A stretch of 64,000 bases of DNA from Aliishimia sp963721175 (GTDB taxonomy: Bacteria; Pseudomonadota; Alphaproteobacteria; Rhodobacterales; Rhodobacteraceae): positions 248,001-312,000 of the forward strand of contig CAVRIG010000014.1 in NCBI GenBank assembly GCA_963721175.1. The letters are read 5' to 3'. Every line of letters starts with the position of its first letter. Positions within the stretch are counted from its first letter, which is position 1. The position numbers and the translations under genes were made by a program. Below the pieces are notes generated by a model. It did not search any database and was not told where the DNA came from. It worked only from the letters and a program-made list of their open reading frames with translations. Below, piece by piece: positions 9,577 through 18,918 of this stretch.

Positions 9577-10907
9577 CAGTCCCACTCCCTGATCGCGTTC
9601 GCGAACATCTTGTGCAGAACCTTCGCTTTCCGGTATGTCGGGTCGACGTCCTCTTCGAGCTTGTACTGGAACGGTTCGGCGATGCGCTTGCCGGACGCGG
9701 GATCGACCGGGCTGGTGAACTTCGCGTTCTTCAGCATGATCTCCGCGGCATTGTCCTTGATCTGGAACGGACGGCTGAAATCCTCGTACCCGTCGTAGCC
9801 CCAGGCATCGAACATCCAGGCCTGATAGCCCGTCAGCACGTGCTGGTCGTCCTCCTTCTTGAACGTGCCGTCATCGTTCAACACCGGCGCGCCGCAGCGC
9901 CAGAGAAAGTATTGCCCGAGGGTCGTTCCCAGGGTGCAGCCAGCGGCGGTATCCACCGGAAAATGCACGCCCGCGACGGTACGGTTCACACCGACCCGCG
10001 CCGCCACCATCGACAGCATGCGGGCATAGCGTTCCCAACTGTCCTTCGACGCGTTGTCCGCGCCGTCTTCTCCCTTCGCGCGCCCCAGCCTCACGACGGC
10101 ATTGAGAACCGTGGCCATCGCGAAGGCTTCGGTCGAATGTCCGCTCGGCAGCGAACTGTGGGCCGGCGTCGCGATCATCGGCTGGATGTTGGGCGAAAGC
10201 TCCCCGGGACGCCGGCAGGCCAACGCGGCCTTGAAGCGCATCTCGACATGTTTCGCGAGGCGCCAGACCGCGTTCAGCAGCTCCACCGTCCACATGTTCC
10301 GGTCGAAGCGAAGCCCCACGACCGCACCCAGGAACGGAAGCGAGGATTCCACCTGCACCAGGATTTCCGCGGTCCGTTCATCCCGCAGCGCCGCGTAGCC
10401 ATCGAGGAACCGGAGCTGTTTCTTGAAACATGCGCGGGTCGGCCGGACCATTTGAATCAGACGGTAGGGCGTGACCTCCGGCGGGTTCGGCAAGGTGGGT
10501 TTATGGGTCTTCTTGTCTCCGGGCACATTGCCGGAGGGTTTTTCGTCCAGGTGCCAAAGCGAGAAGACCGTCCGCGAGTCGTCCTGCAGTGCGCCTTCGC
10601 TGTTCGTGATCTCGATATCCTGGTGGTTGCTCGCGAATGCCAGGGGGCTTTGAAGGACGAAATCCAGGGTATCCGCGCGAACGTCGGGCGACCAATGCGC
10701 GATGTTGTCCTCGTCGTCCATGCCGAGCTTGGGGATATTGGCCGGCAGCGCCTCGAACGGCCCGGCGAGACTGTTGCGCTGCACGATCAGGGCTTCCGCC
10801 GCCAGGCTGGAGACCATGATGTCCTGCAGGCCGTGGCTGGAATGGGAGGAATGGCTGGAGTGACTGGAATGGCTGGAGTGACTGGAATGGGAGCTTTCGG
10901 TCGCCAT
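9576..10907 (-). CDS. PAP2-superfamily protein, vanadium haloperoxidase-like, with (SSH)7 N-terminus
   Basis: A 443-residue protein. The C-terminal half carries PAP2/vanadium-haloperoxidase signatures: PSGHSTEAFAMA and then RTVAGVHFPVDTAAG, the two phosphate/vanadate-binding motifs. The enzyme could be a haloperoxidase or a phosphatase-like relative; sequence alone does not decide. Residues 5-25 are seven perfect Ser-Ser-His triplets, a possible metal-binding or low-complexity tail. It is upstream of, and coupled by a 1-base overlap to, the S8 protease. No signal peptide is evident. Confidence 0.82.
   Translation of the reverse strand: MATESSHSSHSSHSSHSSHSSHSSHGLQDIMVSSLAAEALIVQRNSLAGPFEALPANIPKLGMDDEDNIAHWSPDVRADTLDFVLQSPLAFASNHQDIEITNSEGALQDDSRTVFSLWHLDEKPSGNVPGDKKTHKPTLPNPPEVTPYRLIQMVRPTRACFKKQLRFLDGYAALRDERTAEILVQVESSLPFLGAVVGLRFDRNMWTVELLNAVWRLAKHVEMRFKAALACRRPGELSPNIQPMIATPAHSSLPSGHSTEAFAMATVLNAVVRLGRAKGEDGADNASKDSWERYARMLSMVAARVGVNRTVAGVHFPVDTAAGCTLGTTLGQYFLWRCGAPVLNDDGTFKKEDDQHVLTGYQAWMFDAWGYDGYEDFSRPFQIKDNAAEIMLKNAKFTSPVDPASGKRIAEPFQYKLEEDVDPTYRKAKVLHKMFANAIREWD
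10833..10895 (-). repeat. In-frame (Ser-Ser-His)7 coding repeat
   Basis: Seven 9-base units encode SSH seven times at the haloperoxidase N-terminus. Two neighbouring 18-base units are nearly identical (TCCAGTCAC-TCCAGCCAT), so slippage would change the tail length without breaking the frame. Confidence 0.9.
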
Positions 10908-10973
10908 GTGGAATTCCTTTTCGAAAAAGTGATGGTCAAAAACACTCGTTACGAAAATAAATCTGTCCCGATA

Positions 10974-12749
10974 CTACTCCGGAACGCCCGCTGCACGAAG
11001 GCATTTCGCGATTTCCTTGCCGATCCGGTAATCCGAGGACGGCGCCGTGGCGAGATAGCGCGAGATCGTGAACTTCGGATCCCGGCGCAGAAGCTCCTCC
11101 ACCGTGGCGCGCGCGGCGTCTCCGCGATCGGTGCGCCATTCGGCCACGGCCTTGATGCGCCAGCTCGACAGGTGAGAGCTGTTGAACCGAAGCGAGCGGT
11201 CCGCGAGGTCGAGCGCGCGTTCATCCTCCCCGGCCGTCAGATGCGCCCCGGCCGTCAGGGTCAGGTAGTAGTACCGCTGCGGGTCCAAGGGCGACAGCGC
11301 ATTGGCCTGGTACACGTCCTCGAGCGCGTGCTCCGAATCGTCGACGAAGGATCGCAGCGCACCCCGCAGGAGCCACGCGAGCGGTTCGGAATGATTGGCC
11401 GCCACCGCGGCTTCGTAACTTTCCGCGGCCAGGTCGAGGCGCCGTTTGAGATGCGTCATCGTCATCCCGAGCATGGCGTGGGCGAGCGCGTTGCCCGGAT
11501 CGGCATCGAGCGCACGGCGACAGAGATCCAATGCGCGCTCGGCATCCTTGTCCGGATCCTCCGACCATCCCTGCAACACGCGTAAGTTGTGCCAACGTGC
11601 CAGCCATGCCAGCGGCGAGGCGGTCCGCGATGTCCGCTCCGCCAGCGCCTCCAGCATGCTGTGCGCGCGCTGGAACTCCCGCTCGCTCAGGCTGTGCATC
11701 AGGTTGACGCCCGAAATGAGCAGGGTGTAGTTCTCGATCGACGGCAGCGGTTGCCACGTGGCGCGGTCGTGTTCGTCCTGCAGGATCGCGCCGACAATCT
11801 CCCGGGCGATGCCGGCGGCGACACCGTCCCTGCGGAACAGACCCGACAAGGGGCCGCCGGTCCGGTCGGACCAGACCACGAGGCCGCTTCGGGTGTCGCT
11901 CAGCTCCAGCCAGCCGGAGAAACGGTCCTGTTCGAACTGGCAGCGCCCCGACAGGACGTAATGCGCGCCCAGCATGTCCTTCGCATCGCCGGCACCGGTG
12001 CCGCCGTCGTGACCGACCCGCCGGGACGACAGCCGCGATATCACGCCAAAGCCGCGCACGGTGCTCAACTCTGCGGAAATCGCGTCAGCGAAGGCCTCCG
12101 CGAGCGGGCGGGAGGCTTCGACGTTGCCGATGGGCATTGGCGGCAGAATGGCGACCAACAGCTTGAGGGCCGTATCCGGCAGCATCAGGGGAAGCGCGTG
12201 GCCGACGACACCGCTCTTGAGGGCATGGACCCGGACGGCGCCCGAGACGTTGCGCAAAAAGCAGTCGCCCCGATCCGTGAGATTCATGTCGAACCGCGCC
12301 GGCAGGTGCAGGCGCACCGCTTCGGTCAGGAGTATCTCGCCCGGAAGCGCGATCCCGGCGAGCCGCGCGGCCAAGTTGATCGCCGGGCCGTGCAGCGTGT
12401 GGCGCCCCTGCCAGAACGGGCCTTCGACAAGTCCGCTCCGAAGCTGGATGACGCCGGTCTCGCCCTGGATTTCGGCCGCGCCGAGCCTGTCCGACAGCGC
12501 CAGCGCGACATCCGCCACCTCCGACGCCTTAGACGTCGCGAAGATCAGCGCGTCGCCCTCGACCTTGAGCACGTCCCGGAACTCGGCTTCCGCGAACAGC
12601 TCGTCGATGGTCGTTTCCCACAGCTGCGACAGCCGCGGTCCATAGAGTTCGTACAGCCGGACGGATTCGACGATATCGCAATATCCGACGAATGCGCGGC
12701 TGGTTCCGGTCTCAACCCCGGACTCGGTTTCGTCTGCGGATACAGGCAT
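10974..12749 (-). CDS. Class III adenylate/guanylate cyclase domain protein with TPR tail
   Basis: A 591-residue protein. Residues about 20-175 form a class III nucleotidyl cyclase domain with both metal aspartates in context (GYCDIVESVRLYE and KVEGDALIFA) and the GPAINLAARLAG segment. Residues about 200-330 resemble the small TolB/FlgO-like domain seen after such cyclases. Residues about 370-590 are TPR-like helices (ALAHAMLGMTMTHLKRRLDL and onward). It is soluble, with no membrane segment. ATG 12749 is preferred to the TTG one codon earlier. It probably makes a cyclic nucleotide in response to a protein partner; the partner is unknown. Confidence 0.8.
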   Translation of the reverse strand: MPVSADETESGVETGTSRAFVGYCDIVESVRLYELYGPRLSQLWETTIDELFAEAEFRDVLKVEGDALIFATSKASEVADVALALSDRLGAAEIQGETGVIQLRSGLVEGPFWQGRHTLHGPAINLAARLAGIALPGEILLTEAVRLHLPARFDMNLTDRGDCFLRNVSGAVRVHALKSGVVGHALPLMLPDTALKLLVAILPPMPIGNVEASRPLAEAFADAISAELSTVRGFGVISRLSSRRVGHDGGTGAGDAKDMLGAHYVLSGRCQFEQDRFSGWLELSDTRSGLVVWSDRTGGPLSGLFRRDGVAAGIAREIVGAILQDEHDRATWQPLPSIENYTLLISGVNLMHSLSEREFQRAHSMLEALAERTSRTASPLAWLARWHNLRVLQGWSEDPDKDAERALDLCRRALDADPGNALAHAMLGMTMTHLKRRLDLAAESYEAAVAANHSEPLAWLLRGALRSFVDDSEHALEDVYQANALSPLDPQRYYYLTLTAGAHLTAGEDERALDLADRSLRFNSSHLSSWRIKAVAEWRTDRGDAARATVEELLRRDPKFTISRYLATAPSSDYRIGKEIAKCLRAAGVPE

Positions 12750-12900
12750 CAATACTCCACCAGACAGATACTCACCGGCCGGACCCGATGATACTCTGAA
12801 TTGTGCCCGGAGTCACAGACCTCGCGAAAACGCTACCTCGGTCGCGTGGCGTGGGGGTTCAGCGCGGAGCGAACCGCTCGAACGTGCGACGTACCCGGTA

Positions 12901-14772
12901 TCAGTAACCCAGTCGCCGCAGTCGACGCGGGCGGACCTTGTTCATCACGCAACAGGCAAGAGGGACCGGAATGGAGCTGAGTGCCGCCTGGCCGTCCGCA
13001 ATCATCTCCCGGCGGGTCCGATCCCACTCGGCGACGTAGATGGCCGCGTCTATCGTCCGGGCGATCAGCCGCGCGTCCGAGGTGCCAAGCACGGGGGGCG
13101 CCGCGACGACGATGAAATCGTATGTGCGCCGTGCCTCGGCAATCAGATCGCCCAGGGCCGGTGTGGCGAGAAGATCGCTCGCGACATCGGCCGGTGTTTC
13201 GCTGAAGCCCGCGCAGATGATCTTGGGGTCCGGCTTGGTGAGTTGGACCAGCGCACCGTCGACGCTGCAATATCCCGTCAGGACCTCGTCAAGCCCGGCC
13301 TCGACGTCCACGCCCAGGCGCGCGGCCAGGCGCGGTTTCCGCAGGTCGCCCTCGATCAGGAGCACGCGGTAGCACAGGGAGGCAAGGCCATGCGCAAGTG
13401 CCGCCGAAAGCGTCGTCACCCCCTCGCCGTATCGGGAGGACGTGAGCATGATCGCGCTGCCGCGGCCGGGACGGTACTGCTTCAGGACCGCTTCGCGAAG
13501 ATCGCGGACACCTTCGGACCCGGCGACCTCGGTCCCGCCGGCCATCACTGCGGTGAGGGTCTTGCGACGCGGACGCCGGCTGTGCAGGACCTCGACCAAA
13601 GGGGAGCCGCCGGACAGGAGCCTCATCTCCGCCCTGGTGCGCACGCCGGAGTGGACGAAGCGCCGCCACAGCAGCAGTGCGGCTCCCAGCATCGCGCCGG
13701 TCGTCAGCGCGAGGATCCTGACCAGGCTCTGCGGGGGTCCGACCGCCACCGCTCCGGTGGCGTAGGACAGGACCTCCACGCCCGGGCGGAGCAGGTGGCG
13801 ATCCGCGCGCAACGACAGGTATTCCTCCGAAACCTTGGCCTGCCTGCGCCTGAGAACCTCCAGCGTCCGCTCGAGCTGCTGGAGCGCCTGGAGCGGCTGT
13901 GTCTCCAGGATGCGGCCGACCTGCGCTTCGATCTCTTCCAGCCGGGCGGTCTGCGCCGGGCTGGGTCTGCGTGCGGCGCCCTGCGCGACACCGTTCATCG
14001 CGGCCAGAATATCGCGCGTGTTCCTCAGATCTTCGGCGAGGTCTTGAACGGCGCGAAAGCTCTCCTGGGTCTCGGGCGATGCGAGCACGAGATCCTTCTC
14101 GACGATGCGCTGCCGGATTTCGTCCTCCAGCCCGTCCATTTCCGAAGACAGCGCGGCGATGCGACGGTCGGCGTCCCCGGTCCTGCGCGAGAACTCCGCG
14201 TCGATGTGCATGTCGACAAGCGTGTTGGCAAGAAGGCGCGCCAGGTCCGCATCGGGCGCCTCGGCGCGGATGACGAGCACGCGGGATCCCGGTGCCCGCT
14301 CGACCTCCAACGCGTCCGAAAGCGCCTGCATCACCGCATTGGGGACGGAATCATCGATTACGCTTCCATCGTCGGCCTGGCGAAGTCCCGGATCGGCGAC
14401 GAGGCCCAGTTCCTGTGCGAGGGCGTGAAGACTTGCGCTGGAGGTGATGACCTCGACCCGACTCGACAGCACCGTATCGGCCATGGCCAGGGATTGCGCC
14501 GCAGTGTCGCTTGTGCCGGCTCGGACATCCGCCAGAAGTTCGGCCTCTGCCGCGAATGCGGGATGGTGGTGATACGTGCCGTAATATTCGGCCAGCCCGA
14601 GAAAGAGCGCCATGCACGCAAAAATCGTGAGCCAGCCGCGACGGACGACCACGGCGAGGTCGAGCAGGTCGAACTCGGTTTCGCGGTCGTGCTGCGCCTG
14701 CATGCGCCGAAACGCTGTGATGCCGTTCTGGCTCTCGTCCACGATGTCTTCCGGATTGTCAGATCGGCCCAT
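12901..14772 (-). CDS. Polysaccharide co-polymerase with degenerate BY-kinase domain (Wzc/GumC-like)
   Basis: A 623-residue protein. The N-terminal Wzz region has membrane helices near residues 48-68 and about 350-370, with a long coiled-coil segment (about 190-330) between. The C-terminal part is a CpsD-type tyrosine-kinase fold, but the Walker A reads SSRYGEGVTTLS, lacking the usual Lys. The A' motif LLIEGDLRKP is kept, and the Walker B region reads FIVVAAPP without the usual Asp. There is no tyrosine-rich tail, only a final Tyr. It probably still controls chain length and export but may not phosphorylate. It is the promoter-distal end of the polysaccharide operon. Confidence 0.85.
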   Translation of the reverse strand: MGRSDNPEDIVDESQNGITAFRRMQAQHDRETEFDLLDLAVVVRRGWLTIFACMALFLGLAEYYGTYHHHPAFAAEAELLADVRAGTSDTAAQSLAMADTVLSSRVEVITSSASLHALAQELGLVADPGLRQADDGSVIDDSVPNAVMQALSDALEVERAPGSRVLVIRAEAPDADLARLLANTLVDMHIDAEFSRRTGDADRRIAALSSEMDGLEDEIRQRIVEKDLVLASPETQESFRAVQDLAEDLRNTRDILAAMNGVAQGAARRPSPAQTARLEEIEAQVGRILETQPLQALQQLERTLEVLRRRQAKVSEEYLSLRADRHLLRPGVEVLSYATGAVAVGPPQSLVRILALTTGAMLGAALLLWRRFVHSGVRTRAEMRLLSGGSPLVEVLHSRRPRRKTLTAVMAGGTEVAGSEGVRDLREAVLKQYRPGRGSAIMLTSSRYGEGVTTLSAALAHGLASLCYRVLLIEGDLRKPRLAARLGVDVEAGLDEVLTGYCSVDGALVQLTKPDPKIICAGFSETPADVASDLLATPALGDLIAEARRTYDFIVVAAPPVLGTSDARLIARTIDAAIYVAEWDRTRREMIADGQAALSSIPVPLACCVMNKVRPRRLRRLGY

Positions 14773-14808
14773 ATCGGGCGATCCGGGTTAACTTTATTGG
14801 AATCTGGC

Positions 14809-15459
14809 CTATTTTCCTCGGCAGAAGGCGACCTTCAGGACGGTCTGCCACAGGATCCAAAGCTCGAAACTCGTGGAAGCTCGGGCTATGTAGACGAGGT
14901 CGGCGGCGGCCTTGTCGCGGACGGCATCGAGCCCCTCGGCATAGCCCGTCTTGACCTGCGCGTAGCCAGTGATGCCCGGCTTCACGCTGAAACGGTGCGC
15001 ATAGCCTTCGACGACCCGGCAATACTGGAGTGCGAAATCGTAGTAGTCGGGCCGCGGCCCGATGAACGACATCTCGCCGCGCAGCACGTTCACGATCTGC
15101 GGCAACTCGTCGATGCGACTGCGCCGCAAGATGCCGCCGAGCGCCGTGATCCGGTCGTGCTCGACCTCTTCGTCGAAGCGGCGCTGGACGCCTTCCGCCG
15201 AACGCATCGTGCGGAACTTCAGGATGTCGAAGCTGGCGCGGTGCCGTCCCATTCGCGGTTGTACGAAGAAGAGCGGACCGCGATTGAGCAACGGGTTGAG
15301 CCCCAACAGCACGACGGTCACCGCCGCAAACAGAGGCATCAGCGCCAGCGCCACCGTCACGTCGAACACGCGTTTCCACGAATGGTCCGCGACCGTGTCG
15401 AACACGTCGGGCCGCGCGGGCAACGTGGCCCGATACTCCAAAAGCGCTGGATTGAGCAT
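14809..15459 (-). CDS. Undecaprenyl-phosphate sugar phosphotransferase (ExoY-like)
   Basis: A 216-residue small bacterial sugar transferase that starts repeat-unit assembly by placing a sugar-1-phosphate on undecaprenyl phosphate. It shows one membrane helix (VFDVTVALALMPLFAAVTVV), then KFRTM, RRSRIDELPQ, FIGPRP and KPGITGYAQV, the complete family signature. It is the short ExoY-like form without the N-terminal multi-helix domain. The sugar (Gal, Glc or GalNAc) cannot be read from the sequence. Confidence 0.92.
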   Translation of the reverse strand: MLNPALLEYRATLPARPDVFDTVADHSWKRVFDVTVALALMPLFAAVTVVLLGLNPLLNRGPLFFVQPRMGRHRASFDILKFRTMRSAEGVQRRFDEEVEHDRITALGGILRRSRIDELPQIVNVLRGEMSFIGPRPDYYDFALQYCRVVEGYAHRFSVKPGITGYAQVKTGYAEGLDAVRDKAAADLVYIARASTSFELWILWQTVLKVAFCRGK

Positions 15460-15517
15460 GTCGATTCGTCCTCCTGATGGCCGAATCCTGGCAAGATTAT
15501 GTTGTTATATCATTAAG

Positions 15518-16668
15518 TTAAGAGATTCTTGCCGGATCGAGGATCAGGTCTGCCTGCTGCCCCGTCCGAAGCCCGATCTCGTAGCGGCGCTCGGCCTCCT
15601 GCCGCGCCGCGAGACCCATTTTGGCGATCCGCTCGGGCTCTTCGATGAAGCGAAAGCAGGCGGCCACGAAGCTCTCCAGATCGCCCGCGCGATGGATGAA
15701 CCCGCTCAGACCGTCGGTGACCGAATGCCGGGCGCCGGGCATGTCGGACGTGACGACGGGGCGGGCCATTGCCATGGCCTCCATGATCGACCGGGGCAGC
15801 CCCTCGCTATACAAGGTCGGCAGAAGCAGGACGCTCGACTCTGCGAAGAGTTGGGGCGCACGTCGCTGACATGCCCATGCCAGTCGATGAGGCCGCGCGC
15901 GACCCAGTCCCTGATCTGCCGGGCATCGAGCGCGCCGCGCGCGTCGTCGAGCCCGCCGATCAGGCTGAACCGCACCTGGGGTGAACGCGCGCGCACCGCC
16001 TCGGCGGCGGCGGCGAACTGTTCGACGCCTTTTTCGCGGAGAAGGCGCGAGACCATGGCGAACCGGATCGGCTGGGTGACCGGCGGTGCCGCGCCGTATT
16101 CCGACAGGTCGATGCCGATCCCGTCGATGCAGGTCATGCGCTCCGGGGCGATGTATTCCAGTTGCCGGATCATCGCCGCGTCGTCCGGGTTCAGGACGAT
16201 CAGGTGATCGAGCCGCACGAGCGCCTGCCGGAGAAGAAACAGCGTGGCACTGCGCACGGCCCTCTGGCGCGCGCGGGTCAACGCACACCCCGAGGGGCGC
16301 GAGAACGTCGCGCCCATGCCTTCGATCATTCCGACGCTGCGCGGCACGCCCGCCATATGCGCGGCAATGGACCCCCAGATGACCGGCTTGAGGAAGTAGG
16401 AGAAGAGCGCGTCGGGCCGTTCGCGGCGCAAAATGCCGATCAGTTCCTGCAACAACGACATCTCGCCGATGGGATTGAGCCCGGCGCGGCTGAACCGGAA
16501 GAGCGGCACGTGCCGCGCCCCGAGTGCTGTCAGGGAGGACCGGTCTTCGGGAGACCCGTCGGGGCAGATTGCCAGCACGTCGTGCCCGCGCTCCTTCAAC
16601 TCGCAGATCAGTGACCCGCGGAAGCGGACCATCGTCGACAGGGCATTGCCAAAGAGCGCGATACGCAT
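15518..16668 (-). pseudogene. Glycosyltransferase family 4, one frameshift
   Basis: Two frames join into a protein of about 383 residues. The N-terminal frame starts MRIALFGNALSTMVRFRGSL at 16668 and reaches WHGHVSDVRP. The C-terminal frame continues QLFAESSVLLLPTLYSEGLP and SIMEAMAMARPVVTSDMPGA, the classic GT4 donor-binding segment. The break near 15860 lies in a C-run: one more C restores the frame, so sequencing error is plausible. It lies one base downstream of the preceding glycosyltransferase stop, within the polysaccharide operon. Confidence 0.85.
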
Positions 16669-16669
16669 C

Positions 16670-17834
16670 TCAGCACCCCGCCAGTTCGCGCAGCGCCGCG
16701 AGAACGCGTGCATGCTGGTGGTCAGCGTCGAGTTCGACGTGGGCAAACCGACTGCCGGCATCCCCCATGCGTCGGCGGAGATCCGCATCGCGGGCCAGCG
16801 TGACCAGCCGCTGTGCAAGCTCGCTGACCGAGCCCGGCGTGACGAGATAACCGGTGTTTCCGTCGCTGACGATATCGGCGATGCCGGTCTCGCGGGTACC
16901 GATGACGGGGCGCCCCATGAGCATCGCCTCGGCGCAGACCCGCCCCATGCCCTCATGCCGTGACGGCAGCACGAGAAGGTCCGATGCTGCGAGGATCTCC
17001 GGAATGTCGCGCCGGTATCCGAGCCAATGCACCTGAGGCACCGCGCGGGCACGAAGCCGGTCACGGAACTCCACCTGATCGGCCGGCGCCTCCCCGGCGA
17101 TGGCGAGGTGCAGTCCGGGCACCTCGCGCTGCGCCAGGTCAAGCGCGTCGAGCAGGACATCGTGCCCCTTTCGCGCGGACACCGTTCCGACGATGACCGC
17201 GAGCACGGCGTCGTCCGGCAGGCCGAGCTCCGCGAGGACAGACCGGGGCAAGTCCGGCAGGAACCGGTCCGTCGCGACCCCGTCGTGGACCGTCCGGATG
17301 CGGTCGACCGAACAGCGATTGCTGCCAGCGCGGATACTTGCGGCGAACGCTTCGGCTGATGACGAGATTGCGGGTTGCGACCGGGAGCTGCACCTGGTCC
17401 AGCCACCCGTGCGGCTGATCGAGCTTGTCCCAGATGAGCACGGGTCGACCGGCCAGACGCGCCGCCAGGCCGAAGGTCAGGAGACCGCGCAGGTCGTTGC
17501 AGTAAATCACGCGCCACGCTCCGGCCTTGATGAAACGACGCAGGCGCAAGACGTAGCGTGCGGCCTCCGCCAGAGTGCGGGCACGCGCCCGCCGCCGGTC
17601 CCGAAAAACGGCGCCGCCGTAGCGGTTCAGCAATCCCGGCTGCGGCAGGACCGTCACGTCGTGACCCGCGTCACGCAACTCGTCGAGGAATGCGCCCTCG
17701 GCCGGAGACGCCACCGCAGGCGCGATGCCGGAAGCGGCGCAGCGCGCAAGCAGCCCCTTCAGGGTTTCCTGCTGCCCCGCCCGTTCCTGCGGATAGCTTT
17801 CGACGAAGAGCATCGGGATCAGTGGCTCAGACAT
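16670..17834 (-). pseudogene. Glycosyltransferase family 4, one frameshift
   Basis: The protein of about 388 residues begins MSEPLIPMLFVESYPQERAG at 17834. It keeps one frame to SRSVRRKYPRWQQSLF, and after a break near 17305 continues in another with VHDGVATDRFLPDLPRSVLA. The C-terminal half is a typical GT4 domain: VIVGTVSARKGHDVLLDAL and LVLPSRHEGMGRVCAEAMLM. The start overlaps the acyltransferase stop by 8 bases. Confidence 0.85.
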
Positions 17835-18918
17835 CGCCAAGCTCACGGTTGTTTCGGTAGTACGCCGGACGAAGGGCCAGAACGCGTCGACCGCCGCAGA
17901 GCGCCCGAAGGAGCATCGGCGCAAAGTGACCCATTGCGGCGGCCAATATGACGAGAAGGCCCATGATGATCGGTGGAACGACGGCGAACACGGCGAGATG
18001 CACGGCCAATCGGCCCTCGGCGTCGGCGACAAGCAGTGCGGTCACCAAGGCTATCGCCGGGTGATGCGCGAGATAGATGAAGAACCCGTAGCTCGAGAGG
18101 GTCGCGGTCCGCGCGTCGGCGGCGATGCTTCCCATCGGCCGAAGTCCCAATAGAGCCGCGGCCGCCCCGGCCGTCACGGACAGCGTATGGTCGAAGGGCA
18201 TCGGTAGCGGCAGCAGGGGGCATGCGAGCCAGAGCGTTGCCAATACCACCGGCAACGCTTTCGGGATGGAACGCAGCCGCGATGCGAGCACATCCGGCGG
18301 GCAGGCCCGTGCCACGGCCGCACCACACAGGAACCACCCCAGCGCGAGGTTGCTGACGATCGCCTGGAGTCCGTCGCCGCGCAAGTCTATGACAGTCGGG
18401 GTCGGAGACACGCCCCACCATCCCGTTGCCACGGCAGCACCCAGGAAAAGCACGGGTTTCGGCAGACGTCCTATCAGCGGCGCAGCCGCCGTCAGCACGA
18501 TCAGATCCCGCAGGAACCAGAGCTGCCCCGGGACCGGATCGATGATCAGCCGTGCGAGCAGATGATGGAGCGACGGCGCGTGACCGCCGGCCTCGAGCCT
18601 GCCCAGCGCCACGACGACCAGAAGCCAGACGCCCGACCAGACGAGATACGGGGAGACCAGCCGCGTCAGGCGCGGGAGCATAGAGTGACTCGGAGCCGCG
18701 AAGAGCAGGTAGGCCGAGATGATGAAGAAGATGGGCAGAGCGGCATGAAAGAGGTCGTGGGCGAAGTATCCCTCGAGACGGATCACGAGGGAGCCGTGCG
18801 GCAGGGTGGGATCGTGGCGCGCGGTCGTCGCATGGATGTAGACCACGCCCAGCGTCGCGAGCAGGGTGAGGAGCCGGAAGTGATGGCTGAGATCCTGTGG
18901 AAGCTTGGCCCTGGTCAT
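17827..18918 (-). CDS. Acyltransferase 3 family membrane protein
   Basis: A 363-residue integral membrane O-acyltransferase (OafA/ExoZ-like) with about ten hydrophobic segments. The first segment, FRLLTLLATLGVVYIHATTA, carries the family His that follows helix 1. It would add acetyl or another acyl group to the polysaccharide repeat unit. The start ATG at 18918 overlaps the stop of the upstream polymerase gene (ATGA). The frame is intact. Confidence 0.85.
   Translation of the reverse strand: MTRAKLPQDLSHHFRLLTLLATLGVVYIHATTARHDPTLPHGSLVIRLEGYFAHDLFHAALPIFFIISAYLLFAAPSHSMLPRLTRLVSPYLVWSGVWLLVVVALGRLEAGGHAPSLHHLLARLIIDPVPGQLWFLRDLIVLTAAAPLIGRLPKPVLFLGAAVATGWWGVSPTPTVIDLRGDGLQAIVSNLALGWFLCGAAVARACPPDVLASRLRSIPKALPVVLATLWLACPLLPLPMPFDHTLSVTAGAAAALLGLRPMGSIAADARTATLSSYGFFIYLAHHPAIALVTALLVADAEGRLAVHLAVFAVVPPIIMGLLVILAAAMGHFAPMLLRALCGGRRVLALRPAYYRNNRELGDV

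Noticed and set aside
10833..10895. Short repeat array as a possible CRISPR
   Set aside because: The units are 9 bases, contiguous and in frame with a protein; there are no spacers.
9546..11585. Plus-strand open frame of 679 codons
   Set aside because: It is antisense to the haloperoxidase and cyclase genes; its translation is Arg/His/Gly-rich with no family motifs, as expected for the shadow of GC-rich coding.
13243..15477. Plus-strand open frame of 744 codons
   Set aside because: It is antisense to the Wzc-like and ExoY-like genes, which have complete motifs on the other strand.
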